Shown in pieces: positions 11,288-23,507 of a stretch of DNA of 64,000 nt. Below the pieces are notes generated by a model. The model did no database searches, was not told the origin of the DNA, and saw only the letters and a list, made by a program, of their open reading frames with translations. This DNA comes from Phocoena phocoena (Eukaryota > Chordata > Mammalia > Artiodactyla > Phocoenidae), in the NCBI RefSeq assembly GCF_963924675.1, contig NC_089223.1:6460881-6524880 (forward strand), in the 5' to 3' direction. Position numbers and translations under genes: made by a program. Position 1 is the first letter of the stretch. Each line of letters starts with the position of its first letter.

Positions 11288-13012
11288 GAATTTTTTTTGA
11301 AATTTATTTTATATTATATACAGCAAGTTGTTATTAGTAAGCATTTTATACGTATTAGTGTATATATGTCAATTCCAATCTCCCAATTCATCACACCACC
11401 ACCACCACCCCACTTTTCCCCCTTAGTGTCCATACATTTGTTCTCTACATCTGTGTCTATATTTCTGCCTTGCGAACAGGTTCATCTGTACCGTTCTTCT
11501 AGGTTCCACATAAATGCGATATTTGTTTTTCTCTCTCTGACTTACTTCACTCTATATGACAGTCTCTAGGTCCATCCACATATCTACAAATGACCCAATT
11601 TCGTTCCTTTTTATGGCTGAGTAATATTCCATTGTATATATGTACCACGTATTCTTTATCCGTTCATCTGTCGATGGGCATTTAGGTTGCTTCCATGACC
11701 TGTCTATTGTAAATAGTGCTGCAATGAACATTGGGGTATATGTGTCTTTTTGAATTATGTTTTTCACTGGATATATGCCCAGTGGTGGGATTGCTGGGTC
11801 ATATAATAATTCTATTTTTAGTTTTCTGAGGAACCTCCATACTGTTCTCCATAGTGGCTACATCAATTTACATTCCCACCAACAGTGCAAGAGGGTTCCC
11901 TTTTCTCCACACCCTCTCCAGGATTTGTTGTTTGGAGATTTTCTGAAGATGCCCATTCTAACTGGTGTGAGGTGATACCTCATTGTAGTTTTGATTTGCA
12001 TTTCTCTAATAATTAGTGATGTTGAGCAGCTTTTCACGTGCTTCTTGGCCATCTGCATGTCTTCTTTGGAGAAATGTCTATTTAGGTCTCTGCCCATTTT
12101 TTGATAGGTTGTTTGTTTCTTTTAATATTGAACTGCATGAGATGCTTGTATATTTTGGAGATTAATCCTCTGTGCATTCATTCATTTGCAAACATTTTCT
12201 CCCATTCTGAGGGCTGTCTTTTCGTCGTTTGTAGTTTCCTTTGCTGTGCAAAAGTTTTTAAGTTTCATTAGGTCCCATTTATTGATTTTAGTTTTTATTT
12301 CCATTACTCTAGGAGGTGGGACAAAAAAGATCTTGCTATAATTTATGTCAAAAGTGTTCTTCCTATGATTTCCTCTAAGAGTTTTATAGTGTCTGGTCTT
12401 ATATTTAGGTCTTTAATCCATTATGACTTTTTTGTGTATGGTGTTAGGGGGTGTTCTAATTTCATTCTTTTATATGTGGCTGTCCAGTTTTCCCAGCACC
12501 ACTTATTGAAGAGACTGTCTTTTCTCCATTGTATATCCTTGCCTCCTTTGACACAGAGTAGTTGACCATATGTTCGTGGGTTTCTCTCTGGGCTCTCTAT
12601 CCTGTTCCATTGATCTTTTTTCTGTTTTCGTGCCAGCTCCATACTGTCTCCTTTACTGTACCTTTGTATTATAGTCTGAAGTCAGGCAGTTTGATTCCTC
12701 CAGTTTTTCCCTCAAGATAGCTTTGGCTATTCGGGGTCTTTTGTGTCTCCATACAAATTTTAAGATTTTTTTGTTCTAGTTCTGTGAAAACTGCGATTGG
12801 TAACTTGATAGGGATTGCACTGAATCTGTAGATTGCTTCGGGTAGTAGAGTCATTTTCACAATATTATTCTTCCAATCCAAGAACATGGTATATCTCTCC
12901 ACCTGTTTGTGTCCTCTTTGATTTCTTTCTTAATTGTCTTACAGTTTTCTGAGTACAGGTCTTTTACCACCTTAGGTAGGTTTATCCCTAAGTATTTTAT
13001 GTGAATGTGGTT
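11288..13012 (-). mobile_element. 5'-truncated LINE-1, reverse strand
   Basis: The element reads 3' to 5' along the plus strand. A T-rich start near 11288 is the poly(A) end. Then come the 3' untranslated region, with a CCACCACC-rich stretch, and the C-terminal third of ORF2. It stops near 13012, in the late reverse transcriptase region, so it is 5'-truncated to about 1.7 kb. I could not find clear target-site repeats. Confidence 0.9.
11552..13012 (-). pseudogene. LINE-1 ORF2 C-terminal remnant
   Basis: ORF2 protein is the endonuclease and reverse transcriptase that copies LINE-1 RNA into the genome. Only the region downstream of the catalytic core remains. Blocks recognisable in three reverse frames are a [18 protein letters not shown] block (12669-12902), a [13 protein letters not shown] block (12421-12642), a cysteine-rich [14 protein letters not shown] block (11858-12097) and an [15 protein letters not shown] block (11552-11767). 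The frame changes between them show several frameshifts or stops. The gene is dead. Confidence 0.85.
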
Positions 13013-13539
13013 TTAGTTCCACAGGCTGCAGGATTGTCTGCCTTAGTGTTAATATTAAGTTGAAATAAGTTATTCAGAATTAGACAAAGAGATGAAGATA
13101 AATTTATATGCTAAGTATTCAGCAATTTTGAAATTACTAAGTAATTAGAAATTTTGAAAATAGAACAGAAGACAATTATCATTACCTATTTCACAGCCAA
13201 TTATAATTCTGCCAAGAAGTACAGATAAAAATCATCGCAAGGAATTCATAAAATATCCCAATGACGCTGTTATGAACACCATTTCTGGATTCTTCATGGA
13301 AGAAATTCTGCCAATTTAGAATACCTGTGTCATTCAAAGTAGCTAAAGACTGTAGCAGGCTAACAGCAAGCACTAAATGTTTGTTAAATATGAACACCAT
13401 ATATGTTTAAATTACATTTCTGAAAGAACTTTTTACATATATATATTTGATAGAATCATGCTTTCACTCGCAGCTTATACTCTCGGTTGGCTGTATTTAC
13501 ATTAATATCCTAGCTTGGTCTGCAGGGCCCAAGGCAACG

Positions 13540-13970
13540 TGAACCTGCTGACACACCTCCTGCTTCATTTAACAGCACTTTCCCCACATGACTCTGATCC
13601 AGCCCCTCCGACAATTTGCAGTTCCTAGACCAGGACAACCTCTCCCCATATTCAGGTCTTTGTACCTGCTCTTTCTTGCCTAGGCAATTTTAACCCTAAC
13701 AAATTACTAATTATCAATGATAATTCCACTTAAGTGGCACTGATTCAGGGGAGACTTCCTTAACTGCCACCCCTCTGTGTGGTCATCATATAGGATCTCA
13801 CCATATTTATAATTTTAAAACAGCTGGAAGGTTTCATTATTTAACATCAGCTTCTGCCATGAAGGCAGGGATCATGCCTGTTCTGTTCACTTCTACATAC
13901 AGTCAGTAGAGTTCTTGGAATATTCAGTAAATGCCAAAAGAGTACCAGATAAATGAGTAAGTAAGTGAGT
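13540..13970 (+). mobile_element. L2 LINE 3' end
   Basis: Forward L2 landmarks are aggtctttgtacctgctctt (about 13654), a gagacttccttaactgccac block, gaaggcagggatcatgcctg and an end with gttcttggaatattcagtaa. It is old and non-coding. Confidence 0.65.
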
Positions 13971-14103
13971 GGATACCTCATGTTTAGAATAAAGTGCTAA
14001 AGGGGTCACGAAAGCTCTACTCACACAGGTCATTCGTGAGATATACGTATCTTGTCCAGTCTACGTTTTCCTGGATACATGGCCTCGATAAGTCTCTTAC
14101 TCT

Positions 14104-14160
14104 CGTATAACTTCAGATTCCTCAGTGGAATATTATTCAGCCTTAAAAAGGAAGGGAGGG
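14104..14160 (+). mobile_element. Old LINE-1 3' region, left piece
   Basis: The text tggaatattattcagcctta aaaagg is the standard late ORF2 or 3' region of an older LINE-1. Its continuation (catcatgtataaaacttgag, gacattatgctaagtgaaac) lies 6 kb away at about 20172, because the long LINE-1 at 14161-20150 has inserted exactly here. Confidence 0.8.
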
Positions 14161-14819
14161 GAACCTTCAAGATGGCAGAGGAGTAAGATGTGGAGATCAC
14201 CTTCCTCCCTACAAATATATCAAAAATTCTTCTAAAAGTTGAACAACTCCTACAAAACACCTATTGAACGCTGGCAGGAGACCTCAGACTTCCCAAAAGG
14301 CAAGAAAAACCCCACATATCTTGCCATGTGGCTGACAGGGTCTTGGTGCTCCGGCCTTGTGTCAGGCCTCAAGCTCTGAGCTGGGTGAGAGGAGTTCAGG
14401 ACATTGGACCACCAGAGACTGCCTGACTCACATAATATCAATGAGAGAGAGCTCTCCCAGAGATCTCCGTCTCAATGCTAAGACCCAGCTCCACCCAATG
14501 GTCAACAAGCTCCAATGCTGGATGTCCCATGCAAAACAAGTAGTAAGACAGGAACACAATGCCACCCACTAAGAGAGAGGCTGCCTAAAATCAAAATAAG
14601 GTCACAGACACCCCAAAACACATGACCAGATGTGGTCCTGCCCCCCAGAGAGACAAAATCCAGCCAAACCTACCAGAACACAGGCACCAGTCCCCTCCAC
14701 CAGGAACCCTACACAAGCCACTGAACCAAGCTCACCCACTGGGGGCATTCACCAAAAACAACGGAAACTAAAAACCTGCCCTGTGAAAAGGAGACCCCAA
14801 ACACAGTATGTTAAAAAAA

Positions 14820-15920
14820 ATGAGGAAACAGAGAAATATGCAGTAGATGAAGGATCAAGGTAAAAAACCACCAGACCAAACAAATGAAGACGAAATAGGC
14901 AGTCTACCTGAAAAAGAATTCAGAGTAATGATAGTAAAGAAGATCCAAAATCGTGGAAATAGAATGGAGAAAATGTAAGAAACGTTTAACAAGCAGCTAG
15001 ATAGAAGAACTAAAGAGCAAACAAACAATGATGAACAACACAATAAATGAAATTAAAAATTCTCTAGAAGGAATCAATAGCAGAATAACTGAGGCAAACA
15101 AGTGACCTGGAAGATAAAATAGTGGAAATAACTACTGCAGAGCAGAGTAAAGAAAAAAAGAATTAAACGAACTGAGGACAGCCTCAGAGACTTCTGGGAC
15201 AATATTAAACACACCAACATTCAAATTACAGGGGTCCCAGAAGAAGAAGAGAAATAGAAAGGGTCTGAGAAAATATTTGAAGAGATTACAGTTGAAAACT
15301 TCCCTAACATGGGAAAAGAAATAATCAAGTCCAGTAAGTGCAGAGAGTCCCATACAGGATGAATCCAAGGAGAAACACATGAAGACACATGATAATCAAA
15401 CTATCAAAAATTAAATACAAAAAAAAATATTAAAAACAGCAAGGAAGGGGCTTCCCTGGTGGCGCAGTGGTTGAGAGTCCACCTGCCAATGCAGGGGACA
15501 CAGGTTCGTGCCCCGGTCCGGGAAGATCCTACATGCCGTGGAGTGGCTAGGCGTGAGCCATGGCCGCTGAGTCTGCGTCCAGAGCCTGTGCTCGACAACG
15601 GGAGAGGCCACAACAGTGAGAGGACTGCGTACCACAAAAAAAAAAAAAAAAGCAGCAAGGGAAAGCAACAAATAACATACAATGGAATCCCCATAAGTTT
15701 AAGAGCTGATCTTTCAACAGAAACTCTGCAAGCCAGAAGGGAGTGGCAGGACATATTTAAAGTGATGAAAGGGAAAGACCTACTACCAAGACTACTCTAC
15801 ACAGCAAGGATCTCACCCAGATGTGATGGAGAAAATAAAACCTTTAAAGACAAGCAAAAGTCAAAAGAATTCAGCACCACCCAACCAGCTTTACAACAAA
15901 TGCTAAAGGAACTTCTCTAG
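14820..15920 (+). pseudogene. LINE-1 ORF1 remnant with SINE insertion
   Basis: ORF1p is the RNA-binding, coiled-coil chaperone of LINE-1. The start codon at 14820 opens a frame that soon meets a stop (near 14862). Later pieces follow the usual order: the coiled-coil region (about 15010-15120), the RNA-recognition-like centre with a typical IQITGVPEEEE-like block near 15225, and the C-terminal domain with ETLQARREWQDIFKVMKGK (near 15720). The stop at 15918-15920 is the normal end. A SINE at 15448-15650 splits the frame. By chance an ATG within the SINE (15459) opens a frame that runs on into the true C-terminal domain, giving 153 codons. Confidence 0.82.
15448..15650 (+). mobile_element. CHR-1-like SINE inside LINE-1
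   Basis: This is a full-length short-form copy: cttccctggtggcgcagtgg, the degenerate B box ggttcgtgccc, gagaggccacaacagtgaga and a 17-A tail. Flanking repeats cagcaagg (left about 15438) and gcagcaagg (right about 15652) are LINE-1 sequence, so the SINE entered after the LINE-1. Confidence 0.93.
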
Positions 15921-15989
15921 GCACGAAACACAAGGGAAGGAAAAGACCTACAACAACAAACCCAAAACAATTTTTAAAATAGTGAGTAA

Positions 15990-18900
15990 CATACGTATCG
16001 ATAATTAGCTTAAATGTAAATGGATTAAATGCTCCAACCAAAAGACGTACACTGGCTGAATAGATACCAAAACAATACCCGTATACATGCTGTCTACAAG
16101 AGACCCACTTCAGACCTAGGGACACTTTCCTAGGTGTCCTAGTGAGGGGATGGAAAAAGATATTCCATGCACATGGAAATCAAAAGAAAGCTGGAGTAGC
16201 AATTCTAACATCAGACAAAAGAGACTTTAAAATGAAGATTATTATAAGAGACATAGAAGGACACTACATAATGATCAAGGGATCGGTCCAAGAAGATATA
16301 ACAACTGCAAATATTTATGCACCCAACATAGGAGCACCTCAATACGTAAGGCAAATGCTAACAGCCGTAAAAGGGGAAATCAACAGTAATACAATAATAA
16401 GTAGGGGACTTTAACACCCCAATTTCACCAATGGACAGGTCACACAGAATGAAAATAAATAAGGACAGGTCACGCAAAAAGAAAATAAATAAGGAAACAC
16501 AAGCTTTAAATGACACACTGGCAAAGATGGACTTAACTGATATTTATAGGACATTCCATCCAAAAACAACAGAATACACTTTCTTCTCAAGTGTTCATGG
16601 AACATTCTCCAGAATAGATCATATCTTGGGTCACAAATCAAGCCTTGGTAAATTTAAGAAAATTGAAATCATATAAAGTATTTTTTTCTGGTCACAATGC
16701 TATGAGACTAGATATCAATTACAGGGGGAAAAAAGTGTAAAAAAGACAAACAGTTGGAAACTAAGCAATATATTACTAAGTAACCAAGAGATCAATGAAG
16801 AAGTCAAAGAGGAAATCAAAAAATACCTAGAAACAAATGACAGTGAAAACACAATGACAAAACACCTAGGGAATGCAACAAAAGCACTTCTAAGAGGAAA
16901 CTTTATAGCAATACAATCCTACCTCAAGAGACAAGAAAAAATCTCAAATAAACACCCTAACCTTACACCTAAAGCAAATGGAGAAATAAGAACAAAAAAA
17001 CCCCAAAGTTAGCAGAAAGAAAGAAATCATAAAGATCAGATGACAAATAAATAAAAACAAAATGAAGGAAATGATAGCAGACATCAATAACACTAAAAGC
17101 TGGTTATTCGAGAAAGGTAAACAAAATTGATAAACCATTAGCCAAACTCATCAAAAAAAAATCAACAGAATTAGAAGGTAAAAAGGAGAAGTAACAACTG
17201 ACATTTCAGAAATACAAAGGATCATGAGAGATTACTACAAGCAAATATATGCCAATAAAATGGACAACCTGGAAGAAATGGACAAATTCTTAGTAAAGCA
17301 CAACCTTCCGAGACTGAACCAGGAAGATATAGAAAATATGAACAGACCAATCACAAGCAATGAAATTGAAACTGTGACTAAAAATCTACCAACAAACAAA
17401 AGCCCAGGACCAGATGGCTTCACAGGCAAATTCTATCAATCATTTGGGGAAGAGCTAACACCTTTCTCAAACTCTTCCACAATATGACAGAGGGAGGAAC
17501 ACTCCCAAACTCATTCTATGAGGCCACCATCTCCCTGGTACCAAAACCAGACAAAGATGTCACAAAAACAGAAAACTACAGGCCAATACCACTGATGAAT
17601 ATAGATGCAAAAATCCTCCACAAAATACTAGCAAACAGAATCCAACAGCATGTTAAAAGGACCATACACAATGATCAATTGGGAATGCAAGGATTCTTCA
17701 ATATATACAAATCAATCAATATGATACACCATATTAACAAATTGACAGATAAAAACTATATGATCATCTCAATAGATGCAGACAAGGCTTTCAACAGAAT
17801 TCAACACCCATTTATTATAAAAACTCTCCAGAAAGGAGGAATATAGGGAACTTATCTCAAAATAATAAAGGCCATACATGACAAACGCACAGCCAACATC
17901 GTTCTCAATGGTGAAAAAATGAAAACATTTCCAGTAAGATCAGGAACAAGACAAGGCTGCCCACTCCCACCACTATCATTCAAAATAGTTTTGGAAGTTT
18001 TAGCCACAGCAATCACAGAAGTAAAAGAAAAAAAAGAATCTAAATCAGAAAAGAAGTAAAACTGTCACTGTTTGCAGATGACATGATACTATATATAGAG
18101 CATTCTAAGGATGCTACCAGAAAACTACCATAGTTAATCACTGAATTTGGTAAAGTAGCAGGATACAAAATTAATGCACACAAATCTCTTGCATTCCTAT
18201 ACACTAATGATGAATAATCTGAAAGAGAAATTAAGGAAACACTCCCTTTTACCATTGCAACAAAAAGAATAAAATTCCTAGGAATAAACCTACCTAAGGA
18301 GACTAAAGACCTGTATGCAGAAAACTATAAGACACTGATGAAGGAAGTTAAAGATGATACAAACAGATGGAGAGATATACCACGTTCTTGGATTGGAAGA
18401 ATCAACATTGTAAAAATGACTCTACTACCCATAGCAATCTACAGATTCAATGCAATCCCGATCAAACTACCAATGCCATTTTTCACAGAACAAAAAATTT
18501 CACAATTTGTATGTAAACACAAAAAAACCCGAATAGCCAAAGCAATCTTGAGAAAGAAAAGTGAAGGTGGAGGAATCAGGCTCCCTGACTTCAAATTATA
18601 CTACAAAGCTACAGTAATCAAGACAGTATGGTACTGGCACAAAAAACAGAAAGATCAATGGATAGAAAGCCCAGAGATAAACCCACACACATATGGTCAC
18701 CTTATCTTTGACAAAGGAGGCAAGAATATACAATGGAGAAAAGACAGCCTCTTCAATAAGTGGTGCTGGAAAACTGGACAGCTACATGTAAATGAATGAA
18801 ATTGGAACACTCCCTAGCACCATACACAAAAGTAAACTCAAAATGGATTAAAGACCTAAATGTAAGGCCAGACACTATAAAACTCTTAGAGGAAAACACA

Positions 18901-19840
18901 GGTATAAGACTCTATGACATAAATCACAGCAAGATCCTTTTTGACCCACCTCCTAGAGAAATGGAAGTAAAAACAAAAATAAATAAATGTGACCTAATGA
19001 AGCTTAAAAGCTTTTGCACAGCAAAGGAAACCATAAGCAAGAAGAAATGACAACCCTCAGAATGGGTGAAAATATTTGCAAATGAAGCATCTGACAAAGG
19101 ATTAATCTCCAAAACTTACAAACAGCTCATGCAGCTCAATATCAGAAAAACAAAAACCTAATCCAAAAATGGGCAGAAAACCTAAACAGACATTTCTCCA
19201 AAGAAGATATACAGATTTCCAACAAACACATGAAAGGTTGCTCAACATCACTAATCATTAGAGAAATGCAAATCAAAACTACAATGAGGTACCACCTCAT
19301 ACCAATCAGAATGGCCTTCATCAAGAAGTCTATAAACAGTAAATGCTGGAGTGGGTGTGGAGAAAAGGGAACCCTCTTACACTGTTGGTGGGAATGTAAA
19401 CTGATACAGCCACTATGGAGAACAGTATGGAAGTTCCTTAAAAAACTAAGAATAGAACTACCATACAACCCAGCAATACCACTACTGGGCACATACCCTG
19501 AGGAAACCATAATTCAAAAACAGTCATGTACCACAATGTTCATTGCAGCTCTATTTACAATAGCCAGGACATGCAAGCAACCTAAGTGTCCTTCGACAGG
19601 TGAATGGATAAAGAAGATGTGGCACATATATACAATCGAATACTAGTCAGCCATATAAAGCAACGAAATTGAGTTATTTGTAGTGAGGTGGATAGACCTA
19701 GAGACTGTCAAACAGAGTAAAGTAAATGAGAAAGAGAAAAACAAATACCATATGCTAACACATATATATGGAATCAAAAAAAAAAAAAAAACTGGTTCTG
19801 AAAAACCTAGTGGCAGGCCAGGAATAAAGATGAAGATGTA
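15990..19840 (+). pseudogene. LINE-1 ORF2 remnant
   Basis: The order of domains is complete. The endonuclease begins with the LNVNGLNAPTKR block (about 16005) and CCLQETHF (about 16090) and ends with a FSRIDHILGHKS block near 16610, where the Asp-His pair needed for cutting is still present. The reverse transcriptase has [14 protein letters not shown] near 17400 and an intact FADD active site near 18070 (tttgcagatgacatgatact). The cysteine-rich end reads [15 protein letters not shown] near 19370. Frame changes and stops lie between the blocks (for example near 16414, 17487, 17846 and 19050). A 30-base in-frame tandem duplication sits in the endonuclease (16433-16492). Confidence 0.88.
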
Positions 19841-20162
19841 GAGAATGGACTTGCGGACACGGTGAGGGGGAAGGGTAAGCTGGGACGTAGTGAGAGAGAA
19901 GCATGGGCTTATACACACTACCAAATGTAAAATAGATAGCTAGTAGGAAGCAGCCGCATAGCACAGGGAGATCAGTTTGGTGCTTTGTGACCACCTAGAA
20001 GATGTGATAGGGAGGGTGGGAGGGACACACAAGAGGGAGGCGATATGGGGTTACATGTATACATATAGCTGATTCACTTGGCTATATAGCAAAATCTAAT
20101 ACAACATTGTAAAGCATCTGTACTCCAATAAAGATGTTAAGAAGAAAATAAAAAGGAAGGGA

Positions 20163-20516
20163 AGGGAAGGGAATCCTGCAACATGTGACATCATGTATAA
20201 AACTTGAGGACATTATGCTAAGTGAAACAAGGCAGTCACGGAAGGGCAAGTAGTGAGAGATTCCACTGATTTGAGGGATCCCACAGAAACAGAGACTGCA
20301 GTGGTGTTTCCAGGGGCTGGAGAAAGGAGGAAGGGGGACATTATTAACCAATGGGTATAAAATTTCAATGCAACAACATGAATAATTTCTAGAGATCTGC
20401 TTATACTGCATTATGCCTACAGATAAGAATGCTGTGTTATACACTTCAAAATCTGTTAAGAGGGTAGATCTCATGTCAACTGTTCTTATCACATTAAAAT
20501 TAAATAAAGACTAGGA
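20163..20516 (+). mobile_element. Old LINE-1 3' end, right piece
   Basis: It resumes the older LINE-1 that stopped at 14160: aaaacttgaggacattatgc, gtgaaacaaggcagtcacgg, gattccactgatttgaggga, and an end with attaaaattaaataaagact. A short (GAAGG)n-like run at 20155-20171 marks the junction. It is the pre-existing target of the young LINE-1. Confidence 0.82.
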
Positions 20517-21430
20517 AACATGGACCATAGCATAGCTGTCTTGCCCAACTCAAACTCTTACTGAGGATCAAGTGAGATGAATGAAAACTGGCATTGGAAA
20601 ACTGTAAACCCCTATTAAAAGAAAACTGCCAGTTCTTAATATTATTGTTACGATCAGAAACCAATGACATTTCCAACTGACAATATCAATATCTACGACA
20701 GCCTTGAATCACTTGTTTAGGTCATTCTCAAAACACACGTCTGCTCACACAGTGACTCCGAGATTCTAAGCCAGAGTTCTTGGGACCCACATTTACCAGT
20801 ATTGTGCTAAGCAGTGCCAACGGCTCTCATATCCCACCTGACTCTTTGACTTTCAGGTTTATTTCTCTAAATTTGCAAATTAAATATTTATTTTTGTCAT
20901 TCAGAAAAGGACACAGGATTGATGAATTCCCTCTAACAGTTGCCCATTTCAAGAGGAACTTTACATATGAAAATAGGGGTCTGATATACAAACTGAAGGC
21001 TGTGACTCAAACAAAATCTTGACAATTTATTTTAGCCTTAAACATCTGTATTCTAATCTAATGCAATAACATGGACAAAAGCAACCTTTAATAGAACCAT
21101 TCACTAAAATACAGACATGATGAATTCTTCCTGTTAGCTGAGAAACAAGGGAGGTATGATGCTAATTCAATTCCACAATTTAAGAAACATTCATTAAGAG
21201 CCACGTACGTGCTCAGGATTGAATAAGCTGCTAAGGTTGGGTGACATGAAATGCTGTGAAAATCACAGTCCACCATTCATGACAAATCAAGACAGACACA
21301 GATTCTAACACAGGTCACAGGTCTGTGATGAGAGAAAACGGGAGATGGGAGAATGTAGAAGAGTCATTTCATACTAGAGTGACCAGAGAAGAGCATATTT
21401 GAAGCCCTGAATAAGATATATTCTGGATAA
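20517..21430. other. DNA with no recognised gene
   Basis: There is no splice-flanked open frame and no repeat I can name with confidence. The text is moderately AT-rich. The two short frames of 80 and 62 codons here have no family resemblance. Confidence 0.4.
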
Positions 21431-21437
21431 GATACTG

Positions 21438-21870
21438 TGGCTGCTTCTAAAATAGCTCCCAATGATGTCTGTCTGCTAGTATTCATGCCCTTGTGTGATC
21501 CCTTCCCACTGAATGTGGCCTAGACCTGGTGACTTACTTTTATCCGGTAGAATATAACAAAAGTAATGAGATGTCACTTTCAAAATTAGGTTATAAAATA
21601 TTGTGACTTCCCTCCCTCCAACCTTCCTCCCCTCTCTTTCTCCCACTTGGTGGCTCACTTGGATGAAGCCAGCTGTCCCGTTGTGAGCTGCCCAATGAAA
21701 AGGTCCATGAGCAAGAAACTGAGGAGTATCTCTGGCCAACAACCTGAGGGAAACTGAATATAGCCAAGCATCATGTGAGTAAACTTGGAGGAGGGCTCAC
21801 CCCCAGTCAGACTTTGAGATGACCATAGTAACAGCTGACACCTTGAGTCACATGGCGCGTGGGAGGTGCG
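21438..21870 (+). mobile_element. MaLR-like LTR remnant
   Basis: Landmarks match a common old mammalian LTR class: gtctgctagtattcatgccc, gacctggtgacttacttt, agatgtcactttcaaaatta, gatgaagccagctgtcccgt and gctgacaccttgagtcacat, with the expected spacing. I cannot fix the exact subfamily by eye. The 98- and 88-codon reverse frames over it are by-products. Confidence 0.55.
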
Positions 21871-22304
21871 GGGAGGTGGGGAAGCAGGGGCACAAAGCCA
21901 GGGTTCAAAGTACAAACTTGGTTTTGAGATCCTCACATAAATGCAATGCACTCAGCGAAAGTGTGAACTAGAAATAAAAAATAAGTAAATGCTGACAGAC
22001 AGACAGCAAGTTTTCCCATGGTCCCAGCTGCCAGTGGATAGAGAATGGTCCCTGTGTGGTTTGTAACCAAAATTCAGCTCTCAAACAGGTTTCAGCCTGA
22101 ACTCACACTACCTGTATGTTGCCCAAACCTGCAAGTTGAGAATTTAACTCCAAGTGGTCTCAGGTTGGTAACTGTCCAAAGTATCTGGTAGAGATAAATT
22201 CTCTCTGGAAGAATACCCCATCCAACCAGGCCTCCAGAAAACCTATATATCAGGTTGCAAAGACCGTGAGCCTCTGACGACAAAAATCACAAAATACACG
22301 CTAA

Positions 22305-22812
22305 TGTAACAGAGAAGAACAAACTTGACTCCATACTGGATCTATCCCTTTAGCTCTAAACCTTGTGCTCTGTCGCCTGTGCTTAGTCGTGCTGGCTCTG
22401 CACCTTCATAAAAGAATGTTGCCTATAGCCTGAGATACACAGCATAGCACTTTCTTAAGGCTCTGACCTTTAAAGGTGTAACACTCTTCCATTCATATAA
22501 AGAGTTGCAGAACAGAGAATAACATTTGTCTTGCTGGAGGTTCACAGGAACAGGTGACCTGACCTACGTGGACAGCTGCAAGCACAAAGGGTTCCTGCAC
22601 CAAGAAGTCTGCAACAACCAGCCACACTCCCTCCCCTTTTAGAATAAAAGAAGCCTGAATTGTAACTCGGGGAAGATGGTTCTTTGGGATACTTGTCCAC
22701 CATCTTCTCGGTCTGCTGGCTTTCTGAATAAAGTTGCTATTCTTTGCCCCAACAACTAGCCTCTTAATTTATTGGCAGCCGGGAGTACAGCTTGGACTCG
22801 GGTAGCACTAAC
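22305..22812 (+). mobile_element. Candidate solitary ERV LTR
   Basis: The stretch starts tgtaacagagaagaacaaac and ends ...cactaaca, keeping TG...CA. It contains two AATAAA-type signals: agaataaaagaagcc near 22642 and tgaataaagttgctattctt near 22724. A CT-rich stretch (ccatcttctcggtctgctgg) lies between them. That is the R-region look of a gammaretrovirus-like (ERV1) LTR. No internal gag, pol or env sequence is next to it. No clear target-site duplication was found, so the ends are provisional. Confidence 0.6.
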
Positions 22813-23507
22813 ACAAGGCGACAAGCGTTCTCAGAACCACAAGCAGCAGACTCAAACCTGAAAACACTTCAAATGTCTACATTATTAGATATAGATTATA
22901 GATTAATGTTAATGTGGTTAAAAAATAAAAGAAGGAATCAAACTTCTGAGAAAAGAACAAGAAAACCCTGTTGGATGCCCAGGGTGCCACCCCCATTCCC
23001 GTTTAAGCCTGGGAACTGTGTTGACCGAAGTCTCCCTCCACGTGCGTTGTTGCAGATTTGAGTTTCCTAACGAAAGAACCTCTTGAAAGCTGGAAGGCAA
23101 AGTGAAGGGAAGGTCTTTGGATTCAGGATATTTGGGACTAGCTATGGCAGCTTTGGTGGATGTGATGGCTTGCAGACCCCTTCATGAGCCCTCACTCTCA
23201 GTCTAGGTGGGATTTACAAATTCTTCAGAAATCCCATAAGCTCTAGTTTTTGTACCCACTCTCTGGTCTTTCAGGCTGAGATCTCAGATATAAAACAGAG
23301 CTACTCTAATCTTCTCTAGCTGCTTTCCCGAGGTCTACTTCCCCGAGTTCTTCCAATAGTCATATAAGCCCCTAATTAATATGAAACTATGATTACTGGA
23401 ATATGTACCATGGCTTTTGTTTTCCTGATCAGACTCTGAGTAATATTAGAGTACAAAAAGACTGTCCAGAAAGGTATGAGAAAAAACTACACATTAAACT
23501 TTTGATA

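Larger units (their letters stand above)
14161..20150 (+). mobile_element. Near full-length LINE-1 (first long copy)
   Basis: A complete-looking element starts with accttcaagatggcagagga (14163), the usual LINE-1 5' end. It then has a short 5' untranslated region, ORF1 (from about 14820), ORF2 (about 15990-19840) and a 3' untranslated region ending ctccaataaagatgtt. Target-site repeats aaaaaggaaggga flank it: left about 14145-14158, right about 20150-20162. It carries a CHR SINE inside ORF1. The 5' untranslated region is only about 0.65 kb and lacks about 1.5 kb that the copy at 60476 keeps. It has multiple stops and frameshifts, so it cannot act on its own. Confidence 0.92.

Noticed and set aside
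15459..15920. 153-codon frame that could be read as a SINE-LINE fusion gene
   Set aside because: The start codon comes from the inserted SINE by chance, and the rest is the dead C-terminal end of LINE-1 ORF1. No promoter or transcript evidence.
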